Shown here one piece after another: positions 1-9,025 of a stretch of 64,000 nucleotides of DNA. Position 1 is the first letter of the stretch. Every line of letters begins with the position of its first letter. The notes under the pieces were generated by a model. It ran no database searches. It saw nothing but the letters and a program-made list of their open reading frames with translations, and was not told the origin of the DNA. Origin of the DNA: Xenorhabdus mauleonii. Lineage in GTDB: Bacteria; Pseudomonadota; Gammaproteobacteria; Enterobacterales; Enterobacteriaceae. The stretch covers positions 62,001 to 126,000 of the forward strand of contig NZ_FORG01000009.1 in the NCBI RefSeq assembly GCF_900113945.1, read 5' to 3'. Position numbers and translations under genes: made by a program.

Positions 1-591
1 TGGGCACAGTTCTTCGGCTCCGCCCGCCACCATCACGGTTTGATAGCCATGACGGATGGCTTCCCACGCATAACCAATCGCTTGGCTGCCAGAGGTACAC
101 GCGCTTGAGGTTGGGATGACCCGGCCGCGCAGCCCAAAGAACAGCCCCGTATTGACCGCCGTGGTGTGTGGCATCATTTGCACATAGGTTGTGCCCGTGA
201 TGTTATTGGTATGCTTTTCAGTCAGCATGGTGGCAAATTCGCTGACGGGTTTTGTGCTGCCGGTTGAAGAACCATAAGCGATGCCCGTTTCTCCATTGGT
301 GAGTATGGGATCATCAAGCAAGCCTGCCATCTCCAATGCCAGTTCTGTTGCACGTGTTGACATCAGAGAAACACGCCCCATGGAGCGAATGCGTTTACGG
401 GTATAGTGTTCAGGCAGTACAAAATCGGTGACAGGTGCTCCGAGATGGGTATTTAGCCCGTCATATTCTGCCCATGCCGGCATCTGCTGGATGGTATTGG
501 TGCCAGCTTTCAATCCGGCAGAAACAGATTGCCAGTCATGCCCCAATGCTGTGATGCCTCCCATTCCGGTGATAACAACTCTGCGGCTCAT
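1..591 (-). CDS. apeR: APE beta-ketoacyl-ACP synthase ApeR, partial (3' end outside window)
   Basis: The reading frame opens with MSRRVVITGMGGITALG at 591 and runs off the left edge, so only about 197 N-terminal residues are visible. The start is typical of FabF-type condensing enzymes, and the active-site cysteine lies in TSSACTSGSQAIGYAW. The ATG overlaps the stop of the upstream reductase gene as ATGA, which fixes the start and indicates translational coupling. It is the last visible gene of the aryl polyene operon. In APE loci ApeR is a second ketosynthase beside ApeO, thought to act early in chain building; that role is family knowledge. Because the C-terminal half with the two catalytic histidines is missing, the enzyme cannot be checked for completeness. 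Confidence 0.85.
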   Translation of the reverse strand, partial: MSRRVVITGMGGITALGHDWQSVSAGLKAGTNTIQQMPAWAEYDGLNTHLGAPVTDFVLPEHYTRKRIRSMGRVSLMSTRATELALEMAGLLDDPILTNGETGIAYGSSTGSTKPVSEFATMLTEKHTNNITGTTYVQMMPHTTAVNTGLFFGLRGRVIPTSSACTSGSQAIGYAWEAIRHGYQTVMVAGGAEELCP

Positions 592-1316
592 AGCATTCCT
601 CCATTGATTGAGATGACCTGACGGGTGACATAGCCCGCAATATCCGACATCAGATAGCTGGCAAGGCCGGCGACTTCATCGGCTTGTCCCATGCGTTTCA
701 TTGGGATCATGTTCATGGCTTCTTTTAGGGCGGCTTCTTCCATCTGGATCATGTCGGTGCCAATCAACCCCGGCGCAATGCAGTTCACGGTGATTTTTCT
801 TTTTGCCAACTCAATCGCCAAGGCTTTTGTTGCTCCGATAATGCCCGCCTTAGCAGCACTGTAATTGACTTGCCCGCGGTTGCCCATCAGGCCAGAAACG
901 GATGACAGCGTGATAATTCGTCCGCCTTGGCGCAGCCCTATCATTGGCATCATGCATGGATGGATGACATTGTAGAAGCCATCCAGATTCGTGTGGATAA
1001 CATCGTCCCAATCACTGCCTTCCAGTGCGGGGAATGCGCCATCTTTGGCGATCCCTGCATTGCAGACGATGCCATAGTAAGCGCCATGAGCGTCGATATC
1101 ATTTTCCAGCACCTCACGGCAGACAGTGCGATCCGAAACATCAAAACTCAGTACGCGACCGTTGCCGCCGCTTGCCCGGATTTGTTCCAGTGTTTCTTCC
1201 GCGCCTTTGGCGTCGCGGTGATAATGTACGATGACAGTAAAACCGTCCGCTGCCAATCGATGAGCTATTGCCCTGCCGATCCCTTTGCTGGCACCGGTCA
1301 CTAGAACTGAACGCAT
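588..1316 (-). CDS. apeQ: 3-oxoacyl-ACP reductase ApeQ (FabG-like SDR)
   Basis: This 242-residue short-chain dehydrogenase should reduce the 3-keto group on the ACP-bound polyene chain with NADPH. The cofactor motif TGASKGIG is at residues 7-14 and NAG at 86-88. The catalytic set is Ser138/139, Tyr152 and Lys156 (YSAAK). The length matches FabG (about 244). It lies 4 bases downstream of the dehydratase apeP and overlaps apeR by 4 bases, inside the APE operon. Its place between a hotdog dehydratase and two ketosynthases supports a dedicated type II PKS ketoreductase rather than the housekeeping fatty acid enzyme, which normally sits by fabD/acpP. Confidence 0.93.
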   Translation of the reverse strand: MRSVLVTGASKGIGRAIAHRLAADGFTVIVHYHRDAKGAEETLEQIRASGGNGRVLSFDVSDRTVCREVLENDIDAHGAYYGIVCNAGIAKDGAFPALEGSDWDDVIHTNLDGFYNVIHPCMMPMIGLRQGGRIITLSSVSGLMGNRGQVNYSAAKAGIIGATKALAIELAKRKITVNCIAPGLIGTDMIQMEEAALKEAMNMIPMKRMGQADEVAGLASYLMSDIAGYVTRQVISINGGML

Positions 1317-1320
1317 TATG

Positions 1321-1794
1321 CTACTCCATCCTGTTTATTAGTTGTGTAAGTTCTGTTTTGTTAGGTTGGTAGGTATTCAGGCGGCCTGTTACGAGCACAA
1401 TACCGTTACAACTTATTTCACCTTCAAAACTGCCAAATTTTTCATCTTGTAATAGTAAATTCATGCGGATATCCAACACACTGCCTTGTGTGAAAGCGGG
1501 TACCTGACAACGAATCGCCCGGCCTCCCAGCAACATCCCCAGAGCTGAATCCTCTTCTTCATTTTTTTTGCGATGCCAGCCAGACCAGACACCAATGGTC
1601 TGGGCCATGATTTCAATGGCAAACCAACCCGGCAAATCACCTTGTTCATTAAGGAAAGGGGACAGTACGCCATTTTTGCTGACGGTCACCTGACAATAGA
1701 CATGGCTGTCAGAAACATTGGCAACGTTATCCAGTAACACCATCGGCGATTCATGCGGGAGATAGCTGTCTACAGGTAAATAATCAGCCATCAT
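1321..1794 (-). CDS. apeP: APE 3-hydroxyacyl-ACP dehydratase ApeP (hotdog)
   Basis: This 157-residue hotdog-fold protein should dehydrate 3-hydroxyacyl-ACP to the trans-2-enoyl form, so that repeated cycles build the conjugated polyene. The N-terminal LPHESPMVLLD carries the likely catalytic histidine (His14), and WFAIEIMAQTIG is the hydrophobic helix with an acidic residue seen in FabA/FabZ-type folds. A longer in-frame ORF reaches 1977, but 1794 is chosen because its ATG overlaps the apeO stop as ATGA. In Xenorhabdus APE systems ApeP is reported to work as a heterodimer with ApeI, which is also present here. Confidence 0.87.
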   Translation of the reverse strand: MMADYLPVDSYLPHESPMVLLDNVANVSDSHVYCQVTVSKNGVLSPFLNEQGDLPGWFAIEIMAQTIGVWSGWHRKKNEEEDSALGMLLGGRAIRCQVPAFTQGSVLDIRMNLLLQDEKFGSFEGEISCNGIVLVTGRLNTYQPNKTELTQLINRME

Positions 1795-2957
1795 GCAACT
1801 CCTAATATCAAGCTGGTATTGTTTCCACCAAAAGCAAAAGAATTTGACATGATAATGGGTTTTTCCAAGCGTTTGGGTTGAGTTAACAGGCCACAGCCCG
1901 GCAATGAACTGTCTATTCGTGAGTGCGAAAAATCTTGGGCTGGCAGGGGAAGATTGCGTGTGAGCATCAACCAGCACAGCCCGGCTTCACATGCACCGGC
2001 TGCGCCCAGCGTATGGCCTGTTAGATACTTGGTTGAACTGCTCGGTATGTTTTCACCAAAAATCTGATTAACGATGAGGGATTCCATCTGGTCATTCAAT
2101 TTTGTGCCGGTTCCATGCAAGTTGATATAACCGATTTCTGCCGGGGATAACGCGGCGTTGTTCAACGCCATATTGATGGCTTCCATGGCGCCTTTGCCTT
2201 CCGGATGAGGCGCGGACATATGCCAGGCATCACTGGATTCACCTGCACCCAGCAATGCAACAGGATGTGGCTCCCGCGTGAGCAGCAGTAACGTTGACGC
2301 TTCCCCGATAGTAATTCCCTGACGATTTTCACAAAAGGGTTCGCACAGGGCAGGAGAAAGCGATTCGAGGCTATTGAATCCATTGATTGGCATACGGCTC
2401 AGTGTGTCTGCGCCACCAACAATTGCGACATCCACTAATCCCATTTCAATGAGTCGCTGACCGCTGATAATTGCACGTGAACTGGATGAACAAGCCGTGG
2501 AAATGGTAAATGCAGGCCCGTCAATACCGAGGTAATTGGCAAGGAAGCGGGAAGGATCCCCCAACTCTTGTTGGTAATAATGGTATCGATCATCGGGTTG
2601 TTGATGGAAAGTCCGGCTGACATGCTGGTCCCCTTCTTCTAGACCCGATGTGCTGGTTCCCATGATAACGGCAACGCGTTCCCTGCCATGGCGGGCGATA
2701 GCCGCATCTACCTGTGGTTTTATTTGCAACAATGCAGCCAGCAGCAACCGATTGTTACGACTGTTATGTTTGGACAGATCATCCGGAATGGCCGGCAGTT
2801 CACCGTCAACACCGCCAAGGCAGCAGGTTTTGTCGGGTTGCAACCAGCCTGAACGCTCATACATGCCGGGAGCGTGGCCGAGTACGAGATTTTGGGCGAT
2901 ATCATCCACATTGTTACCCAAGGCATTGAGCATACCCACCGCAGAAATATAAATCAT
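1791..2957 (-). CDS. apeO: APE beta-ketoacyl-ACP synthase ApeO
   Basis: This 388-residue condensing enzyme has the full Cys-His-His triad: Cys156 in STACSSSS, His281 in NLHGTGT and His315 in YLTGHTLGAAG. It should extend the arylpolyene chain by decarboxylative condensation with malonyl-ACP. In APE systems it pairs with a chain-length factor that lacks the cysteine, matching ApeC at 12360-13079. It lies 3 bases after the lipoprotein gene apeN and overlaps apeP. The length is slightly below FabF (about 413). Confidence 0.92.
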   Translation of the reverse strand: MIYISAVGMLNALGNNVDDIAQNLVLGHAPGMYERSGWLQPDKTCCLGGVDGELPAIPDDLSKHNSRNNRLLLAALLQIKPQVDAAIARHGRERVAVIMGTSTSGLEEGDQHVSRTFHQQPDDRYHYYQQELGDPSRFLANYLGIDGPAFTISTACSSSSRAIISGQRLIEMGLVDVAIVGGADTLSRMPINGFNSLESLSPALCEPFCENRQGITIGEASTLLLLTREPHPVALLGAGESSDAWHMSAPHPEGKGAMEAINMALNNAALSPAEIGYINLHGTGTKLNDQMESLIVNQIFGENIPSSSTKYLTGHTLGAAGACEAGLCWLMLTRNLPLPAQDFSHSRIDSSLPGCGLLTQPKRLEKPIIMSNSFAFGGNNTSLILGVA

Positions 2958-2960
2958 GTT

Positions 2961-3524
2961 TTACTCTTCCAGAGGCTGAATGGCGATGTCATAACCAAAA
3001 ATGAATTGCTGGACGCGGATCGGGCGTCGTTTGCCATTCGGGGCTTCATAATGAATTTCTGTAATCAATTTCCCGCTCTTGTCATATAACTGACGGAGAG
3101 CCCCGTTGTCCCTGAGTTCCCAGCCATCAGGCAGCTGTGTTTGCCAGGCTGAAATCGGCCAATAACTGAGCATGATATCGGCCAATACTTGGTTGGCGGG
3201 GGGAAGTTCCGGCAGGACAATGGATTGCTCGGTATGGATGCCGTTTTTGTCGTAATCCAGTTTGAATAACCGGATACCCAATGAAGATAAGCCAGCCAGT
3301 GACAGGTGCTGTTCGTTGGCACTGAGGAGCACAATCAATGATTGTTGCTTGCCTTTCACTGTGGCGGTGAGCAATTGTTGTTCATTAATGGCAGGTGAAA
3401 TAACCGGCTCCGGCAAGGAAACCCGTACACCCGGCTTAAGCCAGGCACTGGGGGTATTATCTTGCGGGAAGTTTGTACATGCTGCCAACAGGCAAGCCAG
3501 AGATAAAATCAATAGCCGTATCAT
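2961..3524 (-). CDS. apeN: DUF3261-type lipoprotein ApeN
   Basis: This 187-residue protein begins MIRLLILSLACLLAAC, a lipoprotein signal with an LAAC lipobox, so it is probably acylated and anchored in the outer membrane. The ORF extends upstream to 3674, but the ATG at 3524 overlaps the apeM stop as ATGA and places the signal peptide at the N terminus. A DUF3261-type lipoprotein is a regular member of APE clusters, next to the MMPL exporter and the LolA-like carrier, and may help place the lipid-linked pigment at the outer membrane. Its exact job is not known. Confidence 0.83.
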   Translation of the reverse strand: MIRLLILSLACLLAACTNFPQDNTPSAWLKPGVRVSLPEPVISPAINEQQLLTATVKGKQQSLIVLLSANEQHLSLAGLSSLGIRLFKLDYDKNGIHTEQSIVLPELPPANQVLADIMLSYWPISAWQTQLPDGWELRDNGALRQLYDKSGKLITEIHYEAPNGKRRPIRVQQFIFGYDIAIQPLEE

Positions 3525-5845
3525 GATTTCTTTTTCCTTTTTTGGCGTTCCGGTATTGCCAGCGGCGACAGCAGGAATGCGGTAAAAATCCCGCTGCACA
3601 ACACGATGCCAAAGCTGCTGATTGCCTGGGTGGCACTGAATATCAACATGCCCAGCGTGAGCAATGAAGTGCACATTGCAACGCTTATTGCCAATAACGA
3701 GGTCAGTGTTGTGCCACGAGGGTTGCTGAAAAACAGGGTATAGTTGATGCCAATTCCGAGTACCAAGACCAAAGCCAGAATGGAGAACAGGTTAAGACTG
3801 TGGCCGCTGAACCCGAGAACGGCCAGCCCGCAGCCGATAGAGAGCAATGATGGCAATATGCTGATGGCTCCACGGCGCAGTCCCAAACGTACAAGATAAC
3901 TGATGGCAATGAGGATGATTGAACCCGCCAGCAACCAGCCAAGCATGGTTCGGTAAAATTGAAACATCTCATCAAAAGCCAGTTTGCGATCAACCCAACT
4001 GATTCCTGTCTGACCTTCTGCCAGTTGACGCATCAACATACTATTTTTCACTCCATTGACTGGCAGCAGGACACCACTTTGACCATTCGGCAAGGTTATC
4101 CACATCAGGCGCCATCCTTCACTGACAACACTGTTGAGCCAATCATCCGGCGTGACCGTCATGGGATGAGCATCCGGTTGTTTGATGCTTAATCCCGCAT
4201 CCGCTAGCCTGTCCATGATATTGGGAATGGCAGATTTTATCAGTTCAAGATCGCGTTGTTGTTGGGCCTGAGAAGAAAGGGGAAACCGCTGGTAATGGCT
4301 GATATTGCCCTGCTGTTTTTCTGCATCCAGCTTGGGAATGAAAGATTCCAAGCGTTGTAATGTTTGCTCGGCAGTATCGCCGAAAATAACGAACCACTTT
4401 TGGTCGCTGCGTTGCCCGGTCAGCGCTGCGATACTTTTTTCCTGCTGATGAATCTCCTGCGGCAGTGCTTGCAGTTGGGAAATGTCATCATTGATCTGTA
4501 AACGGGAGATACCCAATATGGCAAAAATAGCCAATGCGCAGGGAAGCCCGATATAAAACACCCGATTGCGTCGCCACAAGGCCAACCAACGCATCAGCGT
4601 GATCATGGCAGGAATAGGGCGTACAGGCAGATTGTTAGCCAGCCGAGGATACCAACAGACAACGGTCAGGCAGGATGCTGTCAATCCCGCAGCGGCAAAG
4701 ACTGCCAATTGGCGCAGGCCAGGGAACGGAGCAAACATCATGACCAGATAGGCGATGACGGTTGTCGCCAATGCCATCAACAATGCAGGCAAAACTTTCC
4801 GCATACTTTGCCAGGGCGTGGCTTCCTGCCCGTGAACCATGCGCTCTGTCAGATAATAAATGGCATAGTCGGCAGAAATGCCGATGATACTGATGCTCAT
4901 CACCAGCGTCATAAAATGCAGGTCACCAAAGAGACTCAAGGTGACCACTGTGCCTGCCAACGCTCCAATACTGATGGACAATACGCACAAGAACAGTGGT
5001 TTCAGGGAGCGAAACACGCCATAAATCAGCAGAAGTACGCCGAAAACAGTTGCGCTGCCCAATGTTGAAATATCATGTTTTGCTTGTTGGGTGGCGTAAT
5101 CGCTGTAGAAAAGTGTTCCCCGCGAAATGACCTCCGCATCAGGAAATTGTTTTTTCAGCGATTGCCGCAACTTGTTCAGTTCAGTCACGGCATAATGCCC
5201 TTGCTGCATATCGAAGGAAGAACTTTTCAGTTCTCCGTGCAGCAAGTACCAGTTCCTGCCCAAATTATCTTTGGCCATTAACCAGCCATGCTGAAGCCGC
5301 AACTGGCTGGATGTTTGCTGGAGGGCAAATTGTGAGCCTCTGACCAGCATTAAGGGATCATTATTCAGCTCTTGCCCACTGACACCGGAAAATGCGGAAT
5401 AAACTTGGGACAGTATCCAGTTCGCTTGCTGATCGCCCCCATTTTCCAAGCGGTCACGGGTAGCCGAATCGAGCATCGCATTGCGGTGCTCGTAGTAAAA
5501 ACGTCCCCATGCTTGCTGCTGATCCGCCGCCATTGGGCCTTTAATATTGGTCAGGAATGGCATTTTTTGCAGATGCTCCAGCCAATATTGGGCAGGTGCG
5601 GTATCTTCTGTTTTTCCGGGGCTTACCATCCAAACGACTTGGCTATCAAGACGGTGCATAAATTCATCTTGCAATGCCGGCGGCATATCCCCGGCACTTT
5701 GCGCAGGCAGTAACGCCAACACGCTGGTGGACAAACGAGATTGAGGCAGCAGGACTGATAAGGCTATCAGTAAAACCGCACAGGTTATCAGCCAGATTAT
5801 TGCAAGCCAGCGTGGCTCAGAACTTGAAGTGTTGTTCTTCTTCAT
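3521..5845 (-). CDS. apeM: MMPL/RND-type exporter ApeM
   Basis: This 774-residue membrane protein has the plan of the MMPL/HAE-type RND exporters. One N-terminal helix (about 13-35) is followed by a large periplasmic domain and a helix bundle with FGVLLLIYGVFRSLK and a typical ISIIGISADYAIYYL segment. A second periplasmic domain and a second helix bundle with LVLGIGINYTLFF follow. It probably moves the finished aryl polyene lipid across or out of the inner membrane. It starts inside the end of apeL (29-base overlap) and is coupled to apeN by ATGA. Family members in APE loci are annotated as exporters; the substrate here is inferred from context. Confidence 0.9.
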   Translation of the reverse strand: MKKNNTSSSEPRWLAIIWLITCAVLLIALSVLLPQSRLSTSVLALLPAQSAGDMPPALQDEFMHRLDSQVVWMVSPGKTEDTAPAQYWLEHLQKMPFLTNIKGPMAADQQQAWGRFYYEHRNAMLDSATRDRLENGGDQQANWILSQVYSAFSGVSGQELNNDPLMLVRGSQFALQQTSSQLRLQHGWLMAKDNLGRNWYLLHGELKSSSFDMQQGHYAVTELNKLRQSLKKQFPDAEVISRGTLFYSDYATQQAKHDISTLGSATVFGVLLLIYGVFRSLKPLFLCVLSISIGALAGTVVTLSLFGDLHFMTLVMSISIIGISADYAIYYLTERMVHGQEATPWQSMRKVLPALLMALATTVIAYLVMMFAPFPGLRQLAVFAAAGLTASCLTVVCWYPRLANNLPVRPIPAMITLMRWLALWRRNRVFYIGLPCALAIFAILGISRLQINDDISQLQALPQEIHQQEKSIAALTGQRSDQKWFVIFGDTAEQTLQRLESFIPKLDAEKQQGNISHYQRFPLSSQAQQQRDLELIKSAIPNIMDRLADAGLSIKQPDAHPMTVTPDDWLNSVVSEGWRLMWITLPNGQSGVLLPVNGVKNSMLMRQLAEGQTGISWVDRKLAFDEMFQFYRTMLGWLLAGSIILIAISYLVRLGLRRGAISILPSLLSIGCGLAVLGFSGHSLNLFSILALVLVLGIGINYTLFFSNPRGTTLTSLLAISVAMCTSLLTLGMLIFSATQAISSFGIVLCSGIFTAFLLSPLAIPERQKRKKKS

Positions 5846-6470
5846 GGCTCAGTGTCTCTGGCTTCAATTGATGTTGAGTAAATGATAATTCTGTGCGATC
5901 ACCCTGACGATCGATCAGCAAGATCGCATCGAGGTTAGCTTGGCCATTCAAGGTGATCGTCGTAAAGAGCTTATCCAAAGGCGAGGTTTTGGGTGTCAGT
6001 ACCAAGCGCCACTTTTCTTGTCCGAGATCGCTGAATTCGAGCTTGAAGTTCTCTTCCAGTACCGCACGATCGGCTTGAAACAAGGCTCTCATCAGATGAT
6101 TGAACTGAAAAAGTTGAGGATTGGAATCCGCAGTAATGATTTGGGGCGTTTGCCCCGGCATGATCTGTACCATTCTGCGGTCATCCAGCACTAATGTCAG
6201 CGGGAATGGTTTTTGCTGGTGCCACCATAATCCCTTTTGCTGCGAAACCAACATTTCGCCATTGGAGTGCAGAGGTTTGGGCATACCCTGAATTTGGCGC
6301 ACTTGCGTGAAATGCGCCCGAACGACAGCTTGGTGCGTGAAACGTTGCTGCAATTTCTCAAGGGTAATGGCATCAGCGGTAATGGCATCAACAGGAATAG
6401 CATGTGCCACGTTACCGATGACCAGAAAATTTGCGACCAGAGATAGCAGCATCCATCGCCATTTTTTCAT
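5817..6470 (-). CDS. apeL: LolA-like outer membrane lipid carrier ApeL
   Basis: This 217-residue protein has a Sec signal peptide (about residues 1-24, ending HAIPVDA) followed by a LolA/LolB-like domain of the type that shields acyl chains in a hydrophobic half-barrel. Features such as FTHQAVVRAHFTQVRQI near the N terminus and the segment around GEMLVSQQKGLWW match that family. It probably carries the hydrophobic product through the periplasm. The gene overlaps apeK by 4 bases (ATGA) and runs 29 bases into apeM. This is a dedicated paralogue, not housekeeping LolA, which sits elsewhere near ftsK. Confidence 0.87.
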   Translation of the reverse strand: MKKWRWMLLSLVANFLVIGNVAHAIPVDAITADAITLEKLQQRFTHQAVVRAHFTQVRQIQGMPKPLHSNGEMLVSQQKGLWWHQQKPFPLTLVLDDRRMVQIMPGQTPQIITADSNPQLFQFNHLMRALFQADRAVLEENFKLEFSDLGQEKWRLVLTPKTSPLDKLFTTITLNGQANLDAILLIDRQGDRTELSFTQHQLKPETLSHEEEQHFKF

Positions 6471-6889
6471 GGTTTTACCCCCATGCGTTCGAGCAGAATA
6501 TCAGGGCTGACAAAACTCATTTCTTGTGTTTCTTCAGAAACGGCAACTTGAATGGTGTAGCCCATCGTGGTTTTTTTGCCGCTTGCAGCATCAAAAATCT
6601 GATAGGCAATTTTCAGTCGATTTTCGAATTCTTCGATGGTGGCCCTGATCCGGATTTTTTGTTCAAAGCGCACAGAAGCCCGATATTTGATCCGCGCATC
6701 AACAACCGGCCAAACATAGCCAGATTCGCGCATGTCACTGTAACCATAATTGAGCTGGCTCATCAGTGCTTCACGGGCGATTTCAAAATAGCGAAAGTAG
6801 TTTCCATGCCAGACAACGCCCATAGGATCGGCATCATGGAAAGGCACAGTGAGCTCAACTTCGGCAGTAAAACGGGGATGGGTTAACAT
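6467..6889 (-). CDS. apeK: 4HBT-type acyl-CoA/ACP thioesterase ApeK
   Basis: This 140-residue hotdog thioesterase carries the family motif HDADPMGVVWHGNYFRYFE, with the catalytic Asp19 and His28 region as in YbgC-type 4-hydroxybenzoyl-CoA thioesterases. In an APE operon it could release or edit stalled acyl-ACPs, or hydrolyse the final thioester. It lies 10 bases after apeJ and overlaps apeL. Length and motif are normal for the family. Its precise substrate is not visible from sequence. Confidence 0.88.
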   Translation of the reverse strand: MLTHPRFTAEVELTVPFHDADPMGVVWHGNYFRYFEIAREALMSQLNYGYSDMRESGYVWPVVDARIKYRASVRFEQKIRIRATIEEFENRLKIAYQIFDAASGKKTTMGYTIQVAVSEETQEMSFVSPDILLERMGVKP

Positions 6890-6899
6890 GTCTTACTCC

Positions 6900-8675
6900 T
6901 TATTTTTTATTCGTTCTATTGGCAGGAAGTTGCCAAAAATCGAAAAAATTAAACCAATCAAGCGGTGATTGGAGGGCATGGTGCTCCAGGCGGGAAGCAT
7001 AGCGATCGACGGTTTGCTGCAAGGCTTGTTCTCTTTGTTGGCGCGGCAATTCCAGTGGGTTGGCGAAGTGCTCACAATAGACTTTGAATTGGTTATTTTG
7101 TCGGAGCGCGAACATCAACAGCACCGGGCAGCGCAACACAGATGCAAGGATGAAAGGGCCTTGCGGGAATGGGGCGGAATGACCAAGAAATGGGCTCCAT
7201 ACAATGCGTGGGGTGCCGGTTCGTGAAGGATTGACTGCGATCCGATCACCAACAATTGCAACCCATTCACCGGCATCAATTTTTTCTTTCAGCATGATGG
7301 CGGTATCCGCCCCGACATCGGTGACCGGCAGTAAATTGATCCCTGCTTGCGGGGAAACTTCTTCAATAATTTGCTTGAAACGTTGTGCATGTTCAGTGAA
7401 CACCAACGCATTGATTGTTCTCTGCCCAGAGCGTTGGGCCAAAGCCCGGCATACTTCGATATCACCTAAATGTGAAACCAGCAGCAATTTACCGCCAGCA
7501 TCCCCATCCAAGAGGGTTTTTTCTGCATCAGCAGCAAACTGGATATCTTTGCCCCACTGTAGATCCCCACGCCAACTGGCGATCTTATCCAGCATGGCTC
7601 CGCCGAAACGCAGATAATGGCGGTAGCTGTTAAGGCCATGTGGAATGGCGATATTTTTGCGTTGCATTGTTTGTTGCAGGCGTTCAAGGTACTGACGGGA
7701 TGCCTGACGCTGCGCCCCACCGGTTGCCCAAAAATAACCCACGACAGGGTAAAGTAACCATTCAAAAGGCTTGCGTCCGAACCAGCGATAAACCGTTAGC
7801 ATAAACTTCATGCCAAACAGCCCCTTACGCTCCTTGATATCAGACCAATGGTGGCGTTTGTGCCACGATCCTTTGCAAAGCAGTTCTTTTATAACCAATT
7901 TCTTTCGAAACAATAGCGACGGAATACGCGGTAACATGCTGAAAAACAGGCGGGTATGCATCCATGAAATACTGAGGTTGTCCCTCAGTGCATCAAAATG
8001 GGACAGGCCATTTTCAGGATAAGTGACTTTTGTCGGCACAAATTCACTTTCTGTACCTTGCCAATAAAGGCGTACCATAATTTCGATGTCGAAATCCATC
8101 CGGCGGCCAATATCCTGTTTAGCCAACAATTGCAGGGTGGGAACCAACGGATAGACCCGAAAACCACACATGCTGTCTTTGATGGAGAAAGAGAGCGTTT
8201 CAACCCAAACCCAAAAATGTGTGATATAGCGGCCATAAAGGCGGGATTTTGGCACCGAAACATCGTACATCGGGTTGCCGGAAATCACTTTGTGAGGATA
8301 TTGGCGGGACTTAGCCAGAAACAGGGGAATATCTTCCAGACAATGTTGCCCATCCGCATCAACCTGTAATGCGTGGCTGTATCCTGAATTCGCTGCTGCC
8401 CGCATTCCTGCCATGACCGCACCACCTTTGCCCTGATTAGACTCAAGGCGGATCAGCGTGACATTGGGCACGGTTTTTGCCAGTTCTTCTAGGCAGTGTT
8501 GAGTTTCGGCTTCACTGCCATCATCCACGATAAAGCAGTGGAGTTGGTAAGGTGATAGCCGCTCCAATACCGTAGGCATGGTTGCACCGTGGTTATAGCA
8601 AGGTATGACGATACAGGGCATAACTGCACAGGGTGTGGCCGGACAGGGCGTAATGCTGTCTGAACTCAACGACAT
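6900..8675 (-). CDS. apeJ: GT2 glycosyltransferase - lysophospholipid acyltransferase fusion ApeJ
   Basis: This 591-residue two-domain protein has an N-terminal family 2 glycosyltransferase-like domain (about 20-240) with CIVIPCYNHG, FIVDDGS and the acidic DADGQH motif. The C-terminal half (about 290-570) resembles LpxL/HtrB acyltransferases, with a HLGDIE (HX4E) active site. The fusion is a known hallmark of APE clusters and may attach sugar and acyl groups to the lipid anchor of the pigment. It overlaps apeI by 10 bases. An unusually Cys/Pro/Met-rich N-terminal lead (residues 9-30) precedes the GT domain; a later start is possible but would cut into the first beta strand. Confidence 0.88.
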   Translation of the reverse strand: MSLSSDSITPCPATPCAVMPCIVIPCYNHGATMPTVLERLSPYQLHCFIVDDGSEAETQHCLEELAKTVPNVTLIRLESNQGKGGAVMAGMRAAANSGYSHALQVDADGQHCLEDIPLFLAKSRQYPHKVISGNPMYDVSVPKSRLYGRYITHFWVWVETLSFSIKDSMCGFRVYPLVPTLQLLAKQDIGRRMDFDIEIMVRLYWQGTESEFVPTKVTYPENGLSHFDALRDNLSISWMHTRLFFSMLPRIPSLLFRKKLVIKELLCKGSWHKRHHWSDIKERKGLFGMKFMLTVYRWFGRKPFEWLLYPVVGYFWATGGAQRQASRQYLERLQQTMQRKNIAIPHGLNSYRHYLRFGGAMLDKIASWRGDLQWGKDIQFAADAEKTLLDGDAGGKLLLVSHLGDIEVCRALAQRSGQRTINALVFTEHAQRFKQIIEEVSPQAGINLLPVTDVGADTAIMLKEKIDAGEWVAIVGDRIAVNPSRTGTPRIVWSPFLGHSAPFPQGPFILASVLRCPVLLMFALRQNNQFKVYCEHFANPLELPRQQREQALQQTVDRYASRLEHHALQSPLDWFNFFDFWQLPANRTNKK

Positions 8676-9025
8676 AGCTTTATCTTTCCTTGGCTCGCAG
8701 TTTGGTATTCGCCCCCGTTCGGAACAGCCACGCTGTAGTTAAAAATCAGGAGGTGTTTTTCTTCTGCCCATTGGATTTTCAATAGCAATTTGTCATTCGG
8801 TTGCAGAGGAAGTTGGAATTTCACCATTTCAATTGAAGAAAAAGACCAACCCGGCGCCAACAGCGTTTGGGCATAGTGCATAACCCAATCGATTTGTGCC
8901 ACGCCCGGCAAAAGGGGTTGAATGGGAAAATGCCCACGAAACCAATCTAAAGCAGGATCTAAATACAATTGTATGATGGCTTCATTTTGAGCGGGCTGCT
9001 CGCGCTGAATTTCAATGGGTTTCAT
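8666..9025 (-). CDS. apeI: APE dehydratase ApeI (FabZ-like hotdog)
   Basis: This 119-residue hotdog protein has GHFPIQPLLPGV, equivalent to the FabZ catalytic histidine region (His32 here). It is shorter than FabZ (about 150). In APE biosynthesis it is reported to form a heterodimeric dehydratase with ApeP, which explains why two hotdog genes share the operon. It starts 14 bases inside the end of apeH and overlaps apeJ. Confidence 0.86.
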   Translation of the reverse strand: MKPIEIQREQPAQNEAIIQLYLDPALDWFRGHFPIQPLLPGVAQIDWVMHYAQTLLAPGWSFSSIEMVKFQLPLQPNDKLLLKIQWAEEKHLLIFNYSVAVPNGGEYQTASQGKIKLCR